Positions 37,082-45,600 of a stretch of DNA of 64,000 nt are shown here, piece after piece (the first letter of the stretch is position 1; each line of letters starts with the position of its first letter). The translations under genes were made by a program, and so were the position numbers. This DNA comes from Streptantibioticus ferralitis (lineage in GTDB: Bacteria; Actinomycetota; Actinomycetes; Streptomycetales; Streptomycetaceae): assembly GCF_029223525.1 (NCBI RefSeq), contig NZ_JARHTQ010000038.1, positions 1-64,000 of the forward strand. The letters run 5' to 3'. Below the pieces are notes generated by a model. That model was not told where the DNA came from. It saw nothing but the letters and a program-made list of their open reading frames with translations, and ran no database searches.

Positions 37082-38344
37082 ATGGCCACCGTTGACGACC
37101 ACCGCGCTCCGTTCGCCGCCACGGTGGCCACCATCTGCCTCGTCGGCATGGTCGCCGTCGGCCAGTTGTACGTGACGATTCCGCTGATGCCCCGGATGAG
37201 CGCCGCATGGGGTGTTTCGCAGGCCTCCGCCGCATGGACGACGACCACCTTCGCCGTCGCCTATGCGTGCGGTTCGCTGCTGAGCGGTCCGCTGTCGAAC
37301 CGCTACGGCCGGCGCGCGGTGATGACCGTGAGCACCGCGGCGATGGCCTTCGCCACCGCCCTGGTGCCGTGCGCCACCAGCCTCGGCACCGGCTCGGCGT
37401 TCCGCGCGTTACAGGGGTTGCCGGCCGGGGCGTTCGTGCCGATGTCGTACTCCTATCTCAGCGCGCGGGTTCCGGCGCGGCGGCTGCCGCTGGCGCTGAC
37501 CACCGTGTCCTGCTGCCTGGGCGGCACCGTGGTCATAGGCCAGGTCGAGGCGCAGCTGCTGGAGTCCGCGTTCGGCTGGCGGGCGGTCTTCTGGATCACC
37601 GCGCCGTTGCTGCTGCTGGGCGCCGGGGCCACCGCCAGGGTGCTGCTGCCCGACCCGGCGCGGTCCCCGCGCCGGGCGGCGCCCGGCCCGGTATCCGGCG
37701 CCGCGCTGCCGGTGCGGCGGCTACCGCTGTACCTGGTCACCCTGACCGTCGCCGGAAGCCTGACGGCGGTCTACACCGGGGTTCAGTTGTACGGGCCCAA
37801 GGAACTGGTCGGCCATGACGGCGCGATGCTCGCGCTGCGCGCCAGTGGCCTGCCGGCGCTGCTCGCCTCGGTACTGGCCGCGCCGCTGCTCGGCCGGATC
37901 CCCGCGCCCCGGCGGGCGGCGGGCTGCTCGGCGGTGGCCGCGGCGGGGCTGGTGGGCGCCGCGGTGTGCGCGAACAACGTGGTCGGGCTGGCGGTCGCGC
38001 TGTTCGTCTTCATGCTGGGCCTGGCCAATGTCGGCCCGGCCCTGGTGCAGACGATCGGCAGCAGTGCGGGGGCCGCGCAGACCACCGCCATCGCCGTCTA
38101 CGGCTTCATGCTCAACCTCGGCGGCGGCGTGGGCGCCCAACTACCGCCGCCCATCGGGAACCTGTCCGCGCTGACGCTGGTCCTCGCGGCGGTACTGGCG
38201 GTCACCGTGGCCGTCATCGGCCTGACCGCCAGGTCATCCGGAAAGCCGGTGCTCGAAGCACGCGTTCCGGTGCCCGACTACCTACCGGCGGGCAACCCTA
38301 CGGCGGGCCACAGCCAGACCATGTCGAAGATGAGGGGGCAATGA
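37082..38344 (+). CDS. MFS transporter (12-TM, DHA1-like)
   Basis: This is a predicted drug or metabolite exporter. About 12 membrane segments are seen, with the loop 2-3 motif LSNRYGRRAVM, a family A-motif form. It sits between the quinone reductase and the N-acetyltransferase, overlapping the latter by 4 nt (ATGA). It likely exports the cluster product or a detoxified arylamine. The substrate cannot be told. Confidence 0.87.
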   Translation: MATVDDHRAPFAATVATICLVGMVAVGQLYVTIPLMPRMSAAWGVSQASAAWTTTTFAVAYACGSLLSGPLSNRYGRRAVMTVSTAAMAFATALVPCATSLGTGSAFRALQGLPAGAFVPMSYSYLSARVPARRLPLALTTVSCCLGGTVVIGQVEAQLLESAFGWRAVFWITAPLLLLGAGATARVLLPDPARSPRRAAPGPVSGAALPVRRLPLYLVTLTVAGSLTAVYTGVQLYGPKELVGHDGAMLALRASGLPALLASVLAAPLLGRIPAPRRAAGCSAVAAAGLVGAAVCANNVVGLAVALFVFMLGLANVGPALVQTIGSSAGAAQTTAIAVYGFMLNLGGGVGAQLPPPIGNLSALTLVLAAVLAVTVAVIGLTARSSGKPVLEARVPVPDYLPAGNPTAGHSQTMSKMRGQ

Positions 38345-39144
38345 CGATGGACGCCGCCATGGTGGACGAATACCTCGGCCGGATCGGCGCGACCCGGCCG
38401 CGGCGCGCGGACCTCGACGCGTTGCGCGAACTACAGGAACGGCATGTGCTGTCGGTGCCGTTCGAGAACCTCGACTACCACCTCGACGAAGACATCTTCC
38501 TCGACGAGCGGGTGGTGCAGAAGATCGTGCGCGACCGTCGCGGCGGCGGGTGCTACGAGTTGAATCCGTCGTTCGGCTTCCTGCTGACGGCGCTCGGCTA
38601 CCAGGTCGGCATTCTCGGCGCCCAGGTGCGCCGCCCGGACGGCCTCGGCTCACCGCTCGGCCACCTGGTGCTACGGGTGGATCTGGAGGAACCCTGGCTG
38701 GTCGACGTGGGCTTCCGGAAGAACAGCAGACTGCCGTTGCGGATCGCCTCGCCGGACGTCCAGCCGGACCCGCACGGCGACTACCGGTTGACCAGGACGG
38801 AGAACGGCGCGATCGACGTGTCCGCGGACGGTGCTCCGCTGTACCGGGTGGACGACCGGCCGGTCCGGCTGCAGGACTTCCGGCCCACCTTGTGGTGGTT
38901 CCGCACCTGCCCGGACTCCCCGTTCCTGCAGGACCTGTTCTGCTCGCTGCCCACCACCGACGGCCGGGTCACCCTGAAGGGCGATCGGCTGACCCGTACA
39001 TCCGGCGGTGAGCGGTCCACCGAGGTACTGCCCGACGACGACGCGATCCGCGCCGCGTACCGCAAGTTCTTCGGCTTCGAACTCGACACACTGCCGACCG
39101 CGCCAGTGGTCGCGCCGGGCTCCTCCGGCGTCCAACTGGACTGA
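38341..39144 (+). CDS. nat: Arylamine N-acetyltransferase
   Basis: This enzyme transfers acetyl (or another acyl) from CoA to aromatic amines or hydrazines. The catalytic triad is visible: Cys71 in RGGGCYELN, His108 in PLGHLVLRV and Asp122 in WLVDVGF. It is 267 aa, a normal length. It is translationally coupled to an MFS exporter and downstream of a flavodoxin-type reductase, a pairing seen in azo/arylamine metabolism. In this cluster it may acylate an aminobenzoate-type intermediate or protect the cell from it. Confidence 0.95.
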   Translation: MTMDAAMVDEYLGRIGATRPRRADLDALRELQERHVLSVPFENLDYHLDEDIFLDERVVQKIVRDRRGGGCYELNPSFGFLLTALGYQVGILGAQVRRPDGLGSPLGHLVLRVDLEEPWLVDVGFRKNSRLPLRIASPDVQPDPHGDYRLTRTENGAIDVSADGAPLYRVDDRPVRLQDFRPTLWWFRTCPDSPFLQDLFCSLPTTDGRVTLKGDRLTRTSGGERSTEVLPDDDAIRAAYRKFFGFELDTLPTAPVVAPGSSGVQLD

Positions 39145-39193
39145 GACCACAGCGCAATTCAGCAGCGACATCGCAGCGCCTCCAGGAGTGGCT

Positions 39194-39634
39194 ATGACTT
39201 CGCAATCCGTCCCCAGCGTTGACGTCGGCAGCGATGAGCCGATCACCGATGTGACCGACCCCGCACAACTGCCCGTTGTGTTCATGCACGCCTTCAACCG
39301 CGGCGATCTCGACACGATCGACAAGCTGTTCGAGCCCGGTGCGATAAGGGTGCTGACCCCCGGCGAGGTGGTCACCGGCGAAGGCCGGCGCAGTGCGACC
39401 CGCAGTTTCCTCAAGCTCGGCATTCCCATCAGGCTGACCGTCCGGCACAGCTACGTCTATGACGATCTCGCCCTGCTTCTCGGCGACTTCCTCATCGAGG
39501 GGACGAAGCCGAACGGCGAGTACGTCCGTATGGAGGGCACCGCGACCGATGTGGTGCGCCGGGACGCGAACGGTTTCTGGCGGTACGCGATCGACAACCC
39601 GCCCGGCACCGAACGCGAGGTGGCCCGCCCCTGA
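39194..39634 (+). CDS. NTF2/SnoaL-like protein (DUF4440 type)
   Basis: This is a 146-aa protein with the cone-shaped NTF2-like fold signature (PVVFMHAFNRGDLDTIDKLFEPGA; ending FWRYAIDNPPG). CAGGAG lies five nt before the ATG. It follows the N-acetyltransferase by 49 nt and precedes a terminator. It could be a tailoring or binding protein; there is no specific motif. Confidence 0.82.
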   Translation: MTSQSVPSVDVGSDEPITDVTDPAQLPVVFMHAFNRGDLDTIDKLFEPGAIRVLTPGEVVTGEGRRSATRSFLKLGIPIRLTVRHSYVYDDLALLLGDFLIEGTKPNGEYVRMEGTATDVVRRDANGFWRYAIDNPPGTEREVARP

Positions 39635-39659
39635 CCGTCAAGTCCAACGACCATTAACG

Positions 39660-39690
39660 GAACCGTCGTTCGCACGGCGAACGGCGGTTC
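39660..39690. terminator. Terminator after the NTF2-like gene
   Basis: gaaccgtcgttcgc and gcgaacggcggttc form a 14-bp stem with one mismatch and a 3-nt loop, 26 nt after the stop. Confidence 0.8.
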
Positions 39691-39730
39691 TCGGCCGCCT
39701 CGGCGACTACCGGCCAAAGGCTGCGACCAG

Positions 39731-39782
39731 TTGACAAAGTGCGGCGACAGCAATGGCCGCGCTCCCTGCCCTGGAACAGGAT
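39731..39782 (+). promoter_or_regulatory. Promoter region of second quinone reductase (duplicated element)
   Basis: ttgacaaagtgcggcg (39731-39746) and ctggaacaggat (39771-39782) repeat the layout seen at 36328-36380 with the same spacing to within 1 nt. Confidence 0.6.
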
Positions 39783-39860
39783 TGGGTCACCCGGCCGACC
39801 ACGTGGCGTCGGCGCGGCGTACCCATTCGTGAGAAGCATCCGTGAGGGAGCACTACGGCC

Positions 39861-40508
39861 ATGACGAATGTCGCCATCATCTACTACTCGGGCACCGGAA
39901 ACGTCCACAAGCTCGCCGTCGCCGCGGCCGCCGCGGCGGAGAAGTCGGGTGCCGATGTGCGCCTTCGCAGGGTTCCCGAACTGGTCAACGAGTCCCTCGC
40001 GCCGGACTTCACGGAATGGACGCAGGCCTGGGAGGAGCACGCGGCGGCGGTCCGGGACGTCGCCCTGGCGAGCGTCGACGACCTCGACTGGGCGGACGCG
40101 GTGCTGTGGGGCACTCCGGGCCGTTACGGGCTGCCGGCCGCGCCGCTCAAGCAGTTCATCGACCAGTCCTTCGCACTGCACGCCCGGCGTGGTCTGGTGA
40201 ACAAGGTGATGTCCGCCTTCACCTCCACCGGAACCCAGCACGGCGGCCAGGAGAGCACGATCCTGTCGCTGAGCAACGTCTTCTACCACTGGGGCGCGAT
40301 CATCGTCCCGCCGGGCGTTGTCGACGACATCCAGCTGGCGCCGTCCAACGGCAACCCGTACGGGGTCAGCGCGGTCGCCGGGCTGCAGGCCGTTCCCGGG
40401 CATCTGGCGGAGAACGTCACCGATGACAACCTCGCCGCCATCGAATTCCAGACCCGGCGCACGATCGAAATCGCCACCGCACTCCGCAAGGGCCTTTCGG
40501 CGGACTGA
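39861..40508 (+). CDS. WrbA-like NAD(P)H:quinone/azo reductase, flavodoxin fold (copy 2)
   Basis: This is a 215-aa paralogue of the 36460 gene. The FMN motif is YYSGTGNVHKLAVA, and GNPYGVSA is conserved. Relative to copy 1, the internal loop (about residues 45-65) is replaced by a Trp-rich segment (FTEWTQAWEEH), which could change substrate choice. The gene-start context (GAGGGAGCRCTACGGMCATGAC) is nearly the same as in copy 1, so the duplication included the promoter. A strong terminator follows. Confidence 0.88.
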   Translation: MTNVAIIYYSGTGNVHKLAVAAAAAAEKSGADVRLRRVPELVNESLAPDFTEWTQAWEEHAAAVRDVALASVDDLDWADAVLWGTPGRYGLPAAPLKQFIDQSFALHARRGLVNKVMSAFTSTGTQHGGQESTILSLSNVFYHWGAIIVPPGVVDDIQLAPSNGNPYGVSAVAGLQAVPGHLAENVTDDNLAAIEFQTRRTIEIATALRKGLSAD

Positions 40509-40536
40509 ACGGAACCACTCCTCGTCACCCCCTCAT

Positions 40537-40565
40537 GGGGCCCGCAATGAGCGTGTGCGGGCCCC
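40537..40565. terminator. Terminator after the second quinone reductase
   Basis: A 10-bp perfect stem (ggggcccgca / tgcgggcccc) with a 9-nt loop, followed by gcttt. Confidence 0.85.
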
Positions 40566-40746
40566 GCTTTCATGGTGCCGCGATAACGCTTGCGGTTATC
40601 CCCGCAGGTGTGCCGAACACCCACCGCGGCCGTGTGACCAAGGTGACAGAGTCCCTGGGACGCGCTTTCTCCGCCGTGCGCCACGGTGCCAGCATGTTAT
40701 GTGCCGACGAACCCGTGTGCCGGTTTCACGCTGAGGAAGAGGACAG

Positions 40747-42318
40747 ATGTTTAGGATTCCCAAGAACAAAAACCTTCTCTATCTCGGAATCGTGGCCGAG
40801 CAGGCTGCGGTCAAGAATGGCGACACGGCGATCACACTTGACCACGATCTGGAAAGCCTGGGAGTTGGCCGGGAGCTGACCCTCAGGCAGTTCGCCCATC
40901 ATGTCGCCGATATCGCCAACCGGTTGTGGGCCGCCGGGGTGCGCCCGAGCGAGCATGTGGTGATCCACAAGTCCGCCAGCTTCGACATCTGCGTCTACGC
41001 GTGCGCCGCCGCCCGCATCGGCGCGGTGCCGGTGATGCTGTCATCCCTGTTGGACGGGCCGACCGTGGCCGCGCTGCTCGACCGGCTGAAGGGCGCCTCG
41101 CTGCTCACCGACGAGGCCAAGTTGATCGGGCCGTTGGCTGATGTCCCGTTGCCGGAACTCACCGCCCGGGTGGTCACGGTGACCGGCTCCCACCCGGCGG
41201 CCGTTTCGATGGCCGACCTGACGGGCGCACCGGAACGCAAGCCGGTGCTGCTGGACGCCGACCAGCCGGCGCTGATGACCCACACGTCGGGAACGACCGG
41301 CATACCCAAGCTGGTCGTGCACACCGCACGCTCGATCGGTGCCCGTGAGGCCTGGCAGAACCGTGTGGTGTCCATGATCCGCAAGCCCGAGACGGTGCTG
41401 ATGCACGTGAGTTACGTGCACTCGCGGATGTACCCCGGGTTCGCGGTGCTGGCCAAACGCGGCATGCCGATGGTCTTCCTGAAGGACGCCCAGCCCGACA
41501 AGGTCGCCGACGCACTCGTCGAACACCGGCCCGGAGTCTTCGAGACCCACCCCAACTCCTTCCTGGAGTGCGAGGCGATACTCGACGACCCGCGCGACCC
41601 GATCGCCAGTGTGCGGTTCTTCAACTCCACGTTCGACGCGATCCACCCGAGCACCATGCACAAGTTCCTGCACGCCTCGAAGCGCCGCCACCCGGTGTTC
41701 CTCCAGGTGTACGGGCAGAGCGAGTGCGGTCCGATCGCCGGGCGCACGGTCACCCGTAAGAACGCGCTCACCATGGACAGCCGCTGCCAGGGCTATCCGC
41801 TGCCGGGGCTCGGCAAGTACCGCCTGGTCAGCCGCAACGGCGCCAAGCCGACGCGGGAGACCCCCGGATACATCGATGTGGCCACCGCCGGGCGGGCGTT
41901 GACGTACTACGGCGAGGAGGAGCGGTTCAACAAGCAGGTGATGGATGAGTGGTGGCGCGGCAACGACGTCGGCTACCGCACCAAGTGGGGCTGTCTGCAC
42001 CTGCTGGACCGTGAGGTGGATGTCATCCCGACCATCCACAGCACCCTTGAGGTGGAGGACACCCTGCTGCACCGGCTGGCGGAGCTGACCGAGTTGGTCA
42101 TCGTGCCGGGGCCGGAGCAGCAGCCGGTTCCCGTGGTGTGCACCAAGGACGACCGTCCGCTGGACCTCGCCCGCTGGCGCGAGGCGGTCGCCGACCAGGC
42201 GCCGATGTCCGACCCCGTGGAGATGCGGCTGTCCGATCTGCCGCGTACCGCGACCGCGAAGATCCAGCGCATCGAGCTGGCCCGGCGACTGCGCGAGGAC
42301 CTCGAACAGGCCTCCTGA
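40747..42318 (+). CDS. AMP-forming ligase, diazotase-like candidate (copy A)
   Basis: This is a 523-aa ANL-superfamily adenylating enzyme. The P-loop-like A3 motif is THTSGTTGIPKL, A5 is YGQSECGPIAG, and the C-terminal A10 lysine is in PRTATAKIQRIE. The A8 hinge reads LLDREVD in place of the canonical GRxxD. It is a clear paralogue of the ligase at 52373, sharing long blocks such as VSYVHSRM / VSFVHSRM and YRTKWGCLHLLDREVD. Relatives in diazo clusters (CreM, AvaA7 types) use ATP to join nitrite to an arylamine. Carboxylate activation is the alternative. GAGGA precedes the ATG. Confidence 0.82.
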   Translation: MFRIPKNKNLLYLGIVAEQAAVKNGDTAITLDHDLESLGVGRELTLRQFAHHVADIANRLWAAGVRPSEHVVIHKSASFDICVYACAAARIGAVPVMLSSLLDGPTVAALLDRLKGASLLTDEAKLIGPLADVPLPELTARVVTVTGSHPAAVSMADLTGAPERKPVLLDADQPALMTHTSGTTGIPKLVVHTARSIGAREAWQNRVVSMIRKPETVLMHVSYVHSRMYPGFAVLAKRGMPMVFLKDAQPDKVADALVEHRPGVFETHPNSFLECEAILDDPRDPIASVRFFNSTFDAIHPSTMHKFLHASKRRHPVFLQVYGQSECGPIAGRTVTRKNALTMDSRCQGYPLPGLGKYRLVSRNGAKPTRETPGYIDVATAGRALTYYGEEERFNKQVMDEWWRGNDVGYRTKWGCLHLLDREVDVIPTIHSTLEVEDTLLHRLAELTELVIVPGPEQQPVPVVCTKDDRPLDLARWREAVADQAPMSDPVEMRLSDLPRTATAKIQRIELARRLREDLEQAS

Positions 42319-42395
42319 GCGGGTCACTTGACCCAACGCGCGGATCGCGCGCCGTACGCCGACCTGACACTTTCTCCGGAGGGGGGTTGTGGACG

Positions 42396-42914
42396 ATGTT
42401 CCGGACATTCATTATCCAGGATATGAAGATAAACGAAGGTGTGGAGTGGGCAGTGCACTGCTGCCTGAACCTGTCCTGGGTCGCGCCGGATCGGACTGTG
42501 ACCGCGGCCAAGCTGGCCGCCTTCTACAACCTGCCGACCGCCTACCTGAACAAGCAGTTGCAGGCCCTGGGACGGGCGGGCATCGTCTCCTCGATCTCCG
42601 GCCCACGCGGCGGCTTCCAGCTCGCACGGCGGCCGGAGAAGATCACGCTGATGGATGTGATCGCCGCGATCGAAGGCCCTGAACAGGCCTTCCGCTGCAC
42701 CGCGATCCGGCAGCGCGGACCCGCGGGCGACCTCGACGCGGCGGACGGTTACCGCAAGCCGTGTGCGGTCTCCCAGGCCATGCGGACCGCCGAGTTCGTC
42801 TGGCGCAAGGAGCTCGCCTCGCGCACGGTGGCCGACATCAAGGCCGCCGTGGAGCGCAGCACCCCGCAGGCACCGGCCCGCGTCCGCCGCTGGTTCGACA
42901 ACTCCCGTACCTGA
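42396..42914 (+). CDS. Rrf2 family transcriptional regulator
   Basis: This is a 172-aa winged-helix regulator of the Rrf2 family (INEGVEWAVHCCLNLSW; AKLAAFYNLPTAYLNKQLQALGRAGIV; SGPRGGFQLAR). Known members sense iron-sulphur cluster status or nitric oxide (NsrR) or act without a cluster. Here the cysteines are 22, 23, 101 and 123, not the closely spaced NsrR trio, so cluster binding is uncertain. A GGAGGGGGG site 10 nt upstream supports ATG 42396; ATG 42423 is an alternative. It sits between a diazotase-like ligase and an exporter, so a role in sensing nitrite/NO or a reactive product is plausible. Confidence 0.88.
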   Translation: MFRTFIIQDMKINEGVEWAVHCCLNLSWVAPDRTVTAAKLAAFYNLPTAYLNKQLQALGRAGIVSSISGPRGGFQLARRPEKITLMDVIAAIEGPEQAFRCTAIRQRGPAGDLDAADGYRKPCAVSQAMRTAEFVWRKELASRTVADIKAAVERSTPQAPARVRRWFDNSRT

Positions 42915-42960
42915 CCGAACCGTTACCCAAGGCCACTCCTCGGCCTGGAAGGCACCGCAT

Positions 42961-42972
42961 AGGAGGTGATCC
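42961..42972 (+). promoter_or_regulatory. Unusually complete Shine-Dalgarno sequence
   Basis: aggaggtgatcc is a 12-nt match to the complement of the 16S rRNA 3' end. It is far longer than the 4-6 nt used by other genes in this window. It precedes the ATG at 42976. Confidence 0.7.
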
Positions 42973-42975
42973 TGG

Positions 42976-43065
42976 ATGCCTGATATCCCGTTAACCCGCT
43001 CGCTCATGACAGTCCCAGGCTCCACCCGTCCCCCGCCCCCACCAGGCCGACCCCGAAAGCCATGA
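42976..43065 (+). CDS. Putative 29-aa leader peptide with a TTA codon
   Basis: This is a short frame starting MPDIPLTRSLMTVPG and ending in a Pro/Arg-rich stretch (PPPPPGRPRKP). The ribosome site is near-perfect, with nine nt between AGGAGG and ATG. Codon 6 is TTA (42991-42993), the rare Leu codon read by the bldA tRNA in Streptomyces. The stop lies 70 nt before the MFS exporter ATG. A leader peptide controlling the exporter is the best guess: polyproline and TTA codons would both slow ribosomes. There is no homology evidence, and it could be chance. Confidence 0.4.
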   Translation: MPDIPLTRSLMTVPGSTRPPPPPGRPRKP

Positions 43066-43135
43066 CCTCCGCTTCAGATGCGAACCGATCAGCCCGTCTC
43101 CACCGCTTCACTCCTCCCGAGGGAAAGGGACTGCA

Positions 43136-44620
43136 ATGTCTTCTGCAGCCGTAGACGCCGCAACGGCACCGCGGCGCCGCCACCTGGGCCTGCTGCTGGC
43201 CCTGTTGGCATTCGCCCAACTCATCATCTCGATCGACTACAACATCGTTTACGTGGCGCTCCCTGACATCGGCCACGGGCTGGGCTTCTCCTCGCAGACC
43301 CTGCAGTGGGTGATCAGCGCGTACGCGGTGGCGTTCGGCGGCTTCCTGCTGCTCGGCGGGCGGGCCTGCGACCTGTTCGGGCCGCGCCGGATGTTCGTGC
43401 TCGGGCTCTCCCTCTACGGCGCCGCCTCGCTGATCGGCGGACTCGCGGTGAACCCCGCGATGCTGATCGCCGGGCGCGCGGTGCAGGGCATGGGCGGTGC
43501 GTTCCTCTTCCCCGCCACCCTGACGCTGGTCGGCACCAGCTTCGCCGAGGGCAAGGAGCGCAACCGTGCCTTCGCAGTCTGGGGCACCGCCGGTGGTAGC
43601 GGCATGATCCTCGGCTCGCTGCTCGGCGGCGTGCTGACCCAGGCCTTCGGCTGGGAGGCGGTCTTCTACGTCAACGTTCCGCTGGCCGTCATCGCGATCC
43701 TGTTCGCTTTCCCGCTGATCGCCCCGGACGCCGCCCACGCCGTTGGCCGCAAGTTCGACCTCGCCGGTGCGCTGACCGCCACCGTCGGCGTGACCGCCGT
43801 GGTCTTCGCCCTGGTCCAGGGCCCGGTCTCGGGTTGGGGCGCGCCCACCATCGTGGTCGCCGCGATCGCCGGTGCGGCCCTGTTGCTCGCCTTCTTCGTC
43901 ATCGAGAAGCGCAGCTCCGACCCGCTGATGCCGCTGCGGCTGTTCGGCAACCGCAACCTGAGCACCGGCGTCGGCGTCACCTTCCTCTACATGGCCACCT
44001 TCGGCACCCTGCTGTACTTCCTCACCGTCTACTTCCAGAGCGTGCACGGCTACAGCGCCCTGCAGACCGGTCTCGCCTACCTGGTTCCGATGGTCGCCAT
44101 CTCCGCCGGCGCCCAGCTGGCCGGTCGGTTCGCGACCCGCTTCGGCATCCGCGCCATCATGATCGCCAGCCTGGTCATCGGCGGCGTGGGCACCGTGATC
44201 GTCGGCCTGACGATGTCGGCGGGCGCCTCCTACGCCGTCCTGATCCCGGGCCTGATCGTCCTCGGCCTCGGCCAGGGCGCCGGCTACACCCTGATGTTCG
44301 GCGCCGCGGCCATCGGCGTCGACGCCTCGGAGCAGGGCATCGCCTCCGGCGTGGCCTCCACCACCCAGCAGGTCGGTGGCGCGGTGGGCCTGGCGATCCT
44401 GGTCGCCATCGCCAACTCCGGCACCAAGGGCCTGACCGGCCAGGCACTGCGTACGGCCACCACGGGTGGCCTGCGTGAGGCGATCTTCATCGCCGCGGCC
44501 GGTATCGCGGTCACGACCGTCGTCGCCCTGGGCTTCAAGCGCCCCGGGAAGACGGCTCCCGTCATCGAGCCCACCGAGCAGCTGGCGTCGATCGTCGACG
44601 AGCAGGTGGCCCAGGTCTGA
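43136..44620 (+). CDS. MFS drug exporter (14-TM, DHA2/EmrB-QacA type)
   Basis: This 494-aa protein has about 14 membrane segments. It shows the DHA2 signature near the first helix (SIDYNIVYVALPDIG), motif A (LGGRACDLFGPRRMF) and motif C (GGSGMILGSLLGG). AGGGAAAGGGA precedes the ATG. It lies downstream of the Rrf2 regulator and the leader frame, and so is probably the induced self-resistance or product exporter of the cluster. Confidence 0.92.
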   Translation: MSSAAVDAATAPRRRHLGLLLALLAFAQLIISIDYNIVYVALPDIGHGLGFSSQTLQWVISAYAVAFGGFLLLGGRACDLFGPRRMFVLGLSLYGAASLIGGLAVNPAMLIAGRAVQGMGGAFLFPATLTLVGTSFAEGKERNRAFAVWGTAGGSGMILGSLLGGVLTQAFGWEAVFYVNVPLAVIAILFAFPLIAPDAAHAVGRKFDLAGALTATVGVTAVVFALVQGPVSGWGAPTIVVAAIAGAALLLAFFVIEKRSSDPLMPLRLFGNRNLSTGVGVTFLYMATFGTLLYFLTVYFQSVHGYSALQTGLAYLVPMVAISAGAQLAGRFATRFGIRAIMIASLVIGGVGTVIVGLTMSAGASYAVLIPGLIVLGLGQGAGYTLMFGAAAIGVDASEQGIASGVASTTQQVGGAVGLAILVAIANSGTKGLTGQALRTATTGGLREAIFIAAAGIAVTTVVALGFKRPGKTAPVIEPTEQLASIVDEQVAQV

Positions 44621-44640
44621 TCCCCGTCCCACCCCCAAGC

Positions 44641-44681
44641 TCCGCCCTCGCGCTCTATTCCCCCGGGAGCGCGAGGGCGGA
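44641..44681. terminator. Terminator after the MFS exporter
   Basis: A 15-bp perfect stem (tccgccctcgcgctc and complement) with an 11-nt loop lies 21 nt after the stop. Confidence 0.9.
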
Positions 44682-44975
44682 TCCTTGCCCGCAAGTCCCG
44701 CCTGCTTGTGGGGACTTCTGGGGGCAAGCCCCCAGACCCCCGGGCGCGGGGGCGGATCCCTGCCCGCAAGCTCCTGCTGCTTGTGGGGACGTCTGGGGGC
44801 GAGCCCCAAGGCCCCCCGGTGCGAGGCCGGATCCCTGCTCGCAAGTCCGGTCTGCTCGTCGGGACTTCTGGTGGCGAGACCCCAGGCCCCCCCGGCGCGA
44901 GGCCGGACCCCTGCTCGCAAGTTCCGCCTGGATGTGGATCCTTCCGGGGCAAGGTCCCCGACCCCCGGGCGCGGG
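44673..44975. repeat. Four tandem 75-bp intergenic repeats
   Basis: Units carrying ggatccctgcccgcaag, then cttgtggggacttctggggg, have their ggatcc (or ggaccc) at 44679, 44754, 44829 and 44905, periods of 75, 75 and 76 bp. Each unit can form internal hairpins from its G- and C-runs. Together with the terminator they fill the whole gap 44621-45012. No gene is seen. Confidence 0.85.
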
Positions 44976-45012
44976 GTCTCCGTCTGGCGGCCATGCCCCC
45001 AAGCCCCGCGGG

Positions 45013-45600
45013 TCAGGCTTCGGAGGGCTTCTCCCCCATCGCGGCTCGCAGCCAGTCCAACGTGCCGATGGACAGCAATTCATCGGCCAGGCGCCTGGCT
45101 GTGCTGGTGACCAGACGTCCGCGGCTGCTGTCGATCCACCGCTGGGCGTTCTCGTAGCCCTGCGACCGGTATTCGATGCCCTGGAGCAGGCACTCAAGCT
45201 TGTCCGCGTCCCGCGCGCAGATCGCTTCGGGCGTCTGCCGCGCCTCGTACTCGGCCACGGTCGCGCGCACTGCACTGGCGAGCACATCGGGCATCCCAGC
45301 AACCTGATCCCCCGTCACCGTCACAGGATCAGCCGCTGTCGCGTACTTCTTGCCGAGGCGGTTCACATCACCGGTCCGAGCCTCCTGCGAGTCATGCCAC
45401 ACGGCCAGATGCGCGGCCTGCGCAGGGTCGGCGCCCTCCAGGGTGGCGATGACCGAGGCCAGCAAGGACGTCCGCCACGAGTGCTCGGCAACGCTCTCCG
45501 GATCCCGAACCCCCGCCATCCACCAGCCGGTACGGCGAACCTGCTTGAGCGTCCCCGCCTCGAACAGGAAACGCGCAACCGCCGTCAAATCGTCGTCCAT
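45013..45600 (-). CDS. HD-domain phosphohydrolase
   Basis: This is a 195-aa protein of the HD_3 group (YfbR-like nucleotidase fold). Metal ligands are in SVAEHSWRTSLLA, AVWHDSQEARTGD and the later Asp of ARDADKLECLLQG. Relatives are 5'-nucleotidases or other nucleotide hydrolases. It is divergent from the XRE regulator gene. There is no clear link to the surrounding cluster. Confidence 0.88.
   Translation of the reverse strand: MDDDLTAVARFLFEAGTLKQVRRTGWWMAGVRDPESVAEHSWRTSLLASVIATLEGADPAQAAHLAVWHDSQEARTGDVNRLGKKYATAADPVTVTGDQVAGMPDVLASAVRATVAEYEARQTPEAICARDADKLECLLQGIEYRSQGYENAQRWIDSSRGRLVTSTARRLADELLSIGTLDWLRAAMGEKPSEA

Noticed and set aside
42396-42914. Direct assignment as NsrR
   Set aside because: The three closely spaced cysteines of NsrR are missing, so only the Rrf2 family call is supported.
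44673-44975. CRISPR array
   Set aside because: The units are contiguous 75-76 bp repeats without unique spacers, and no cas gene is present.
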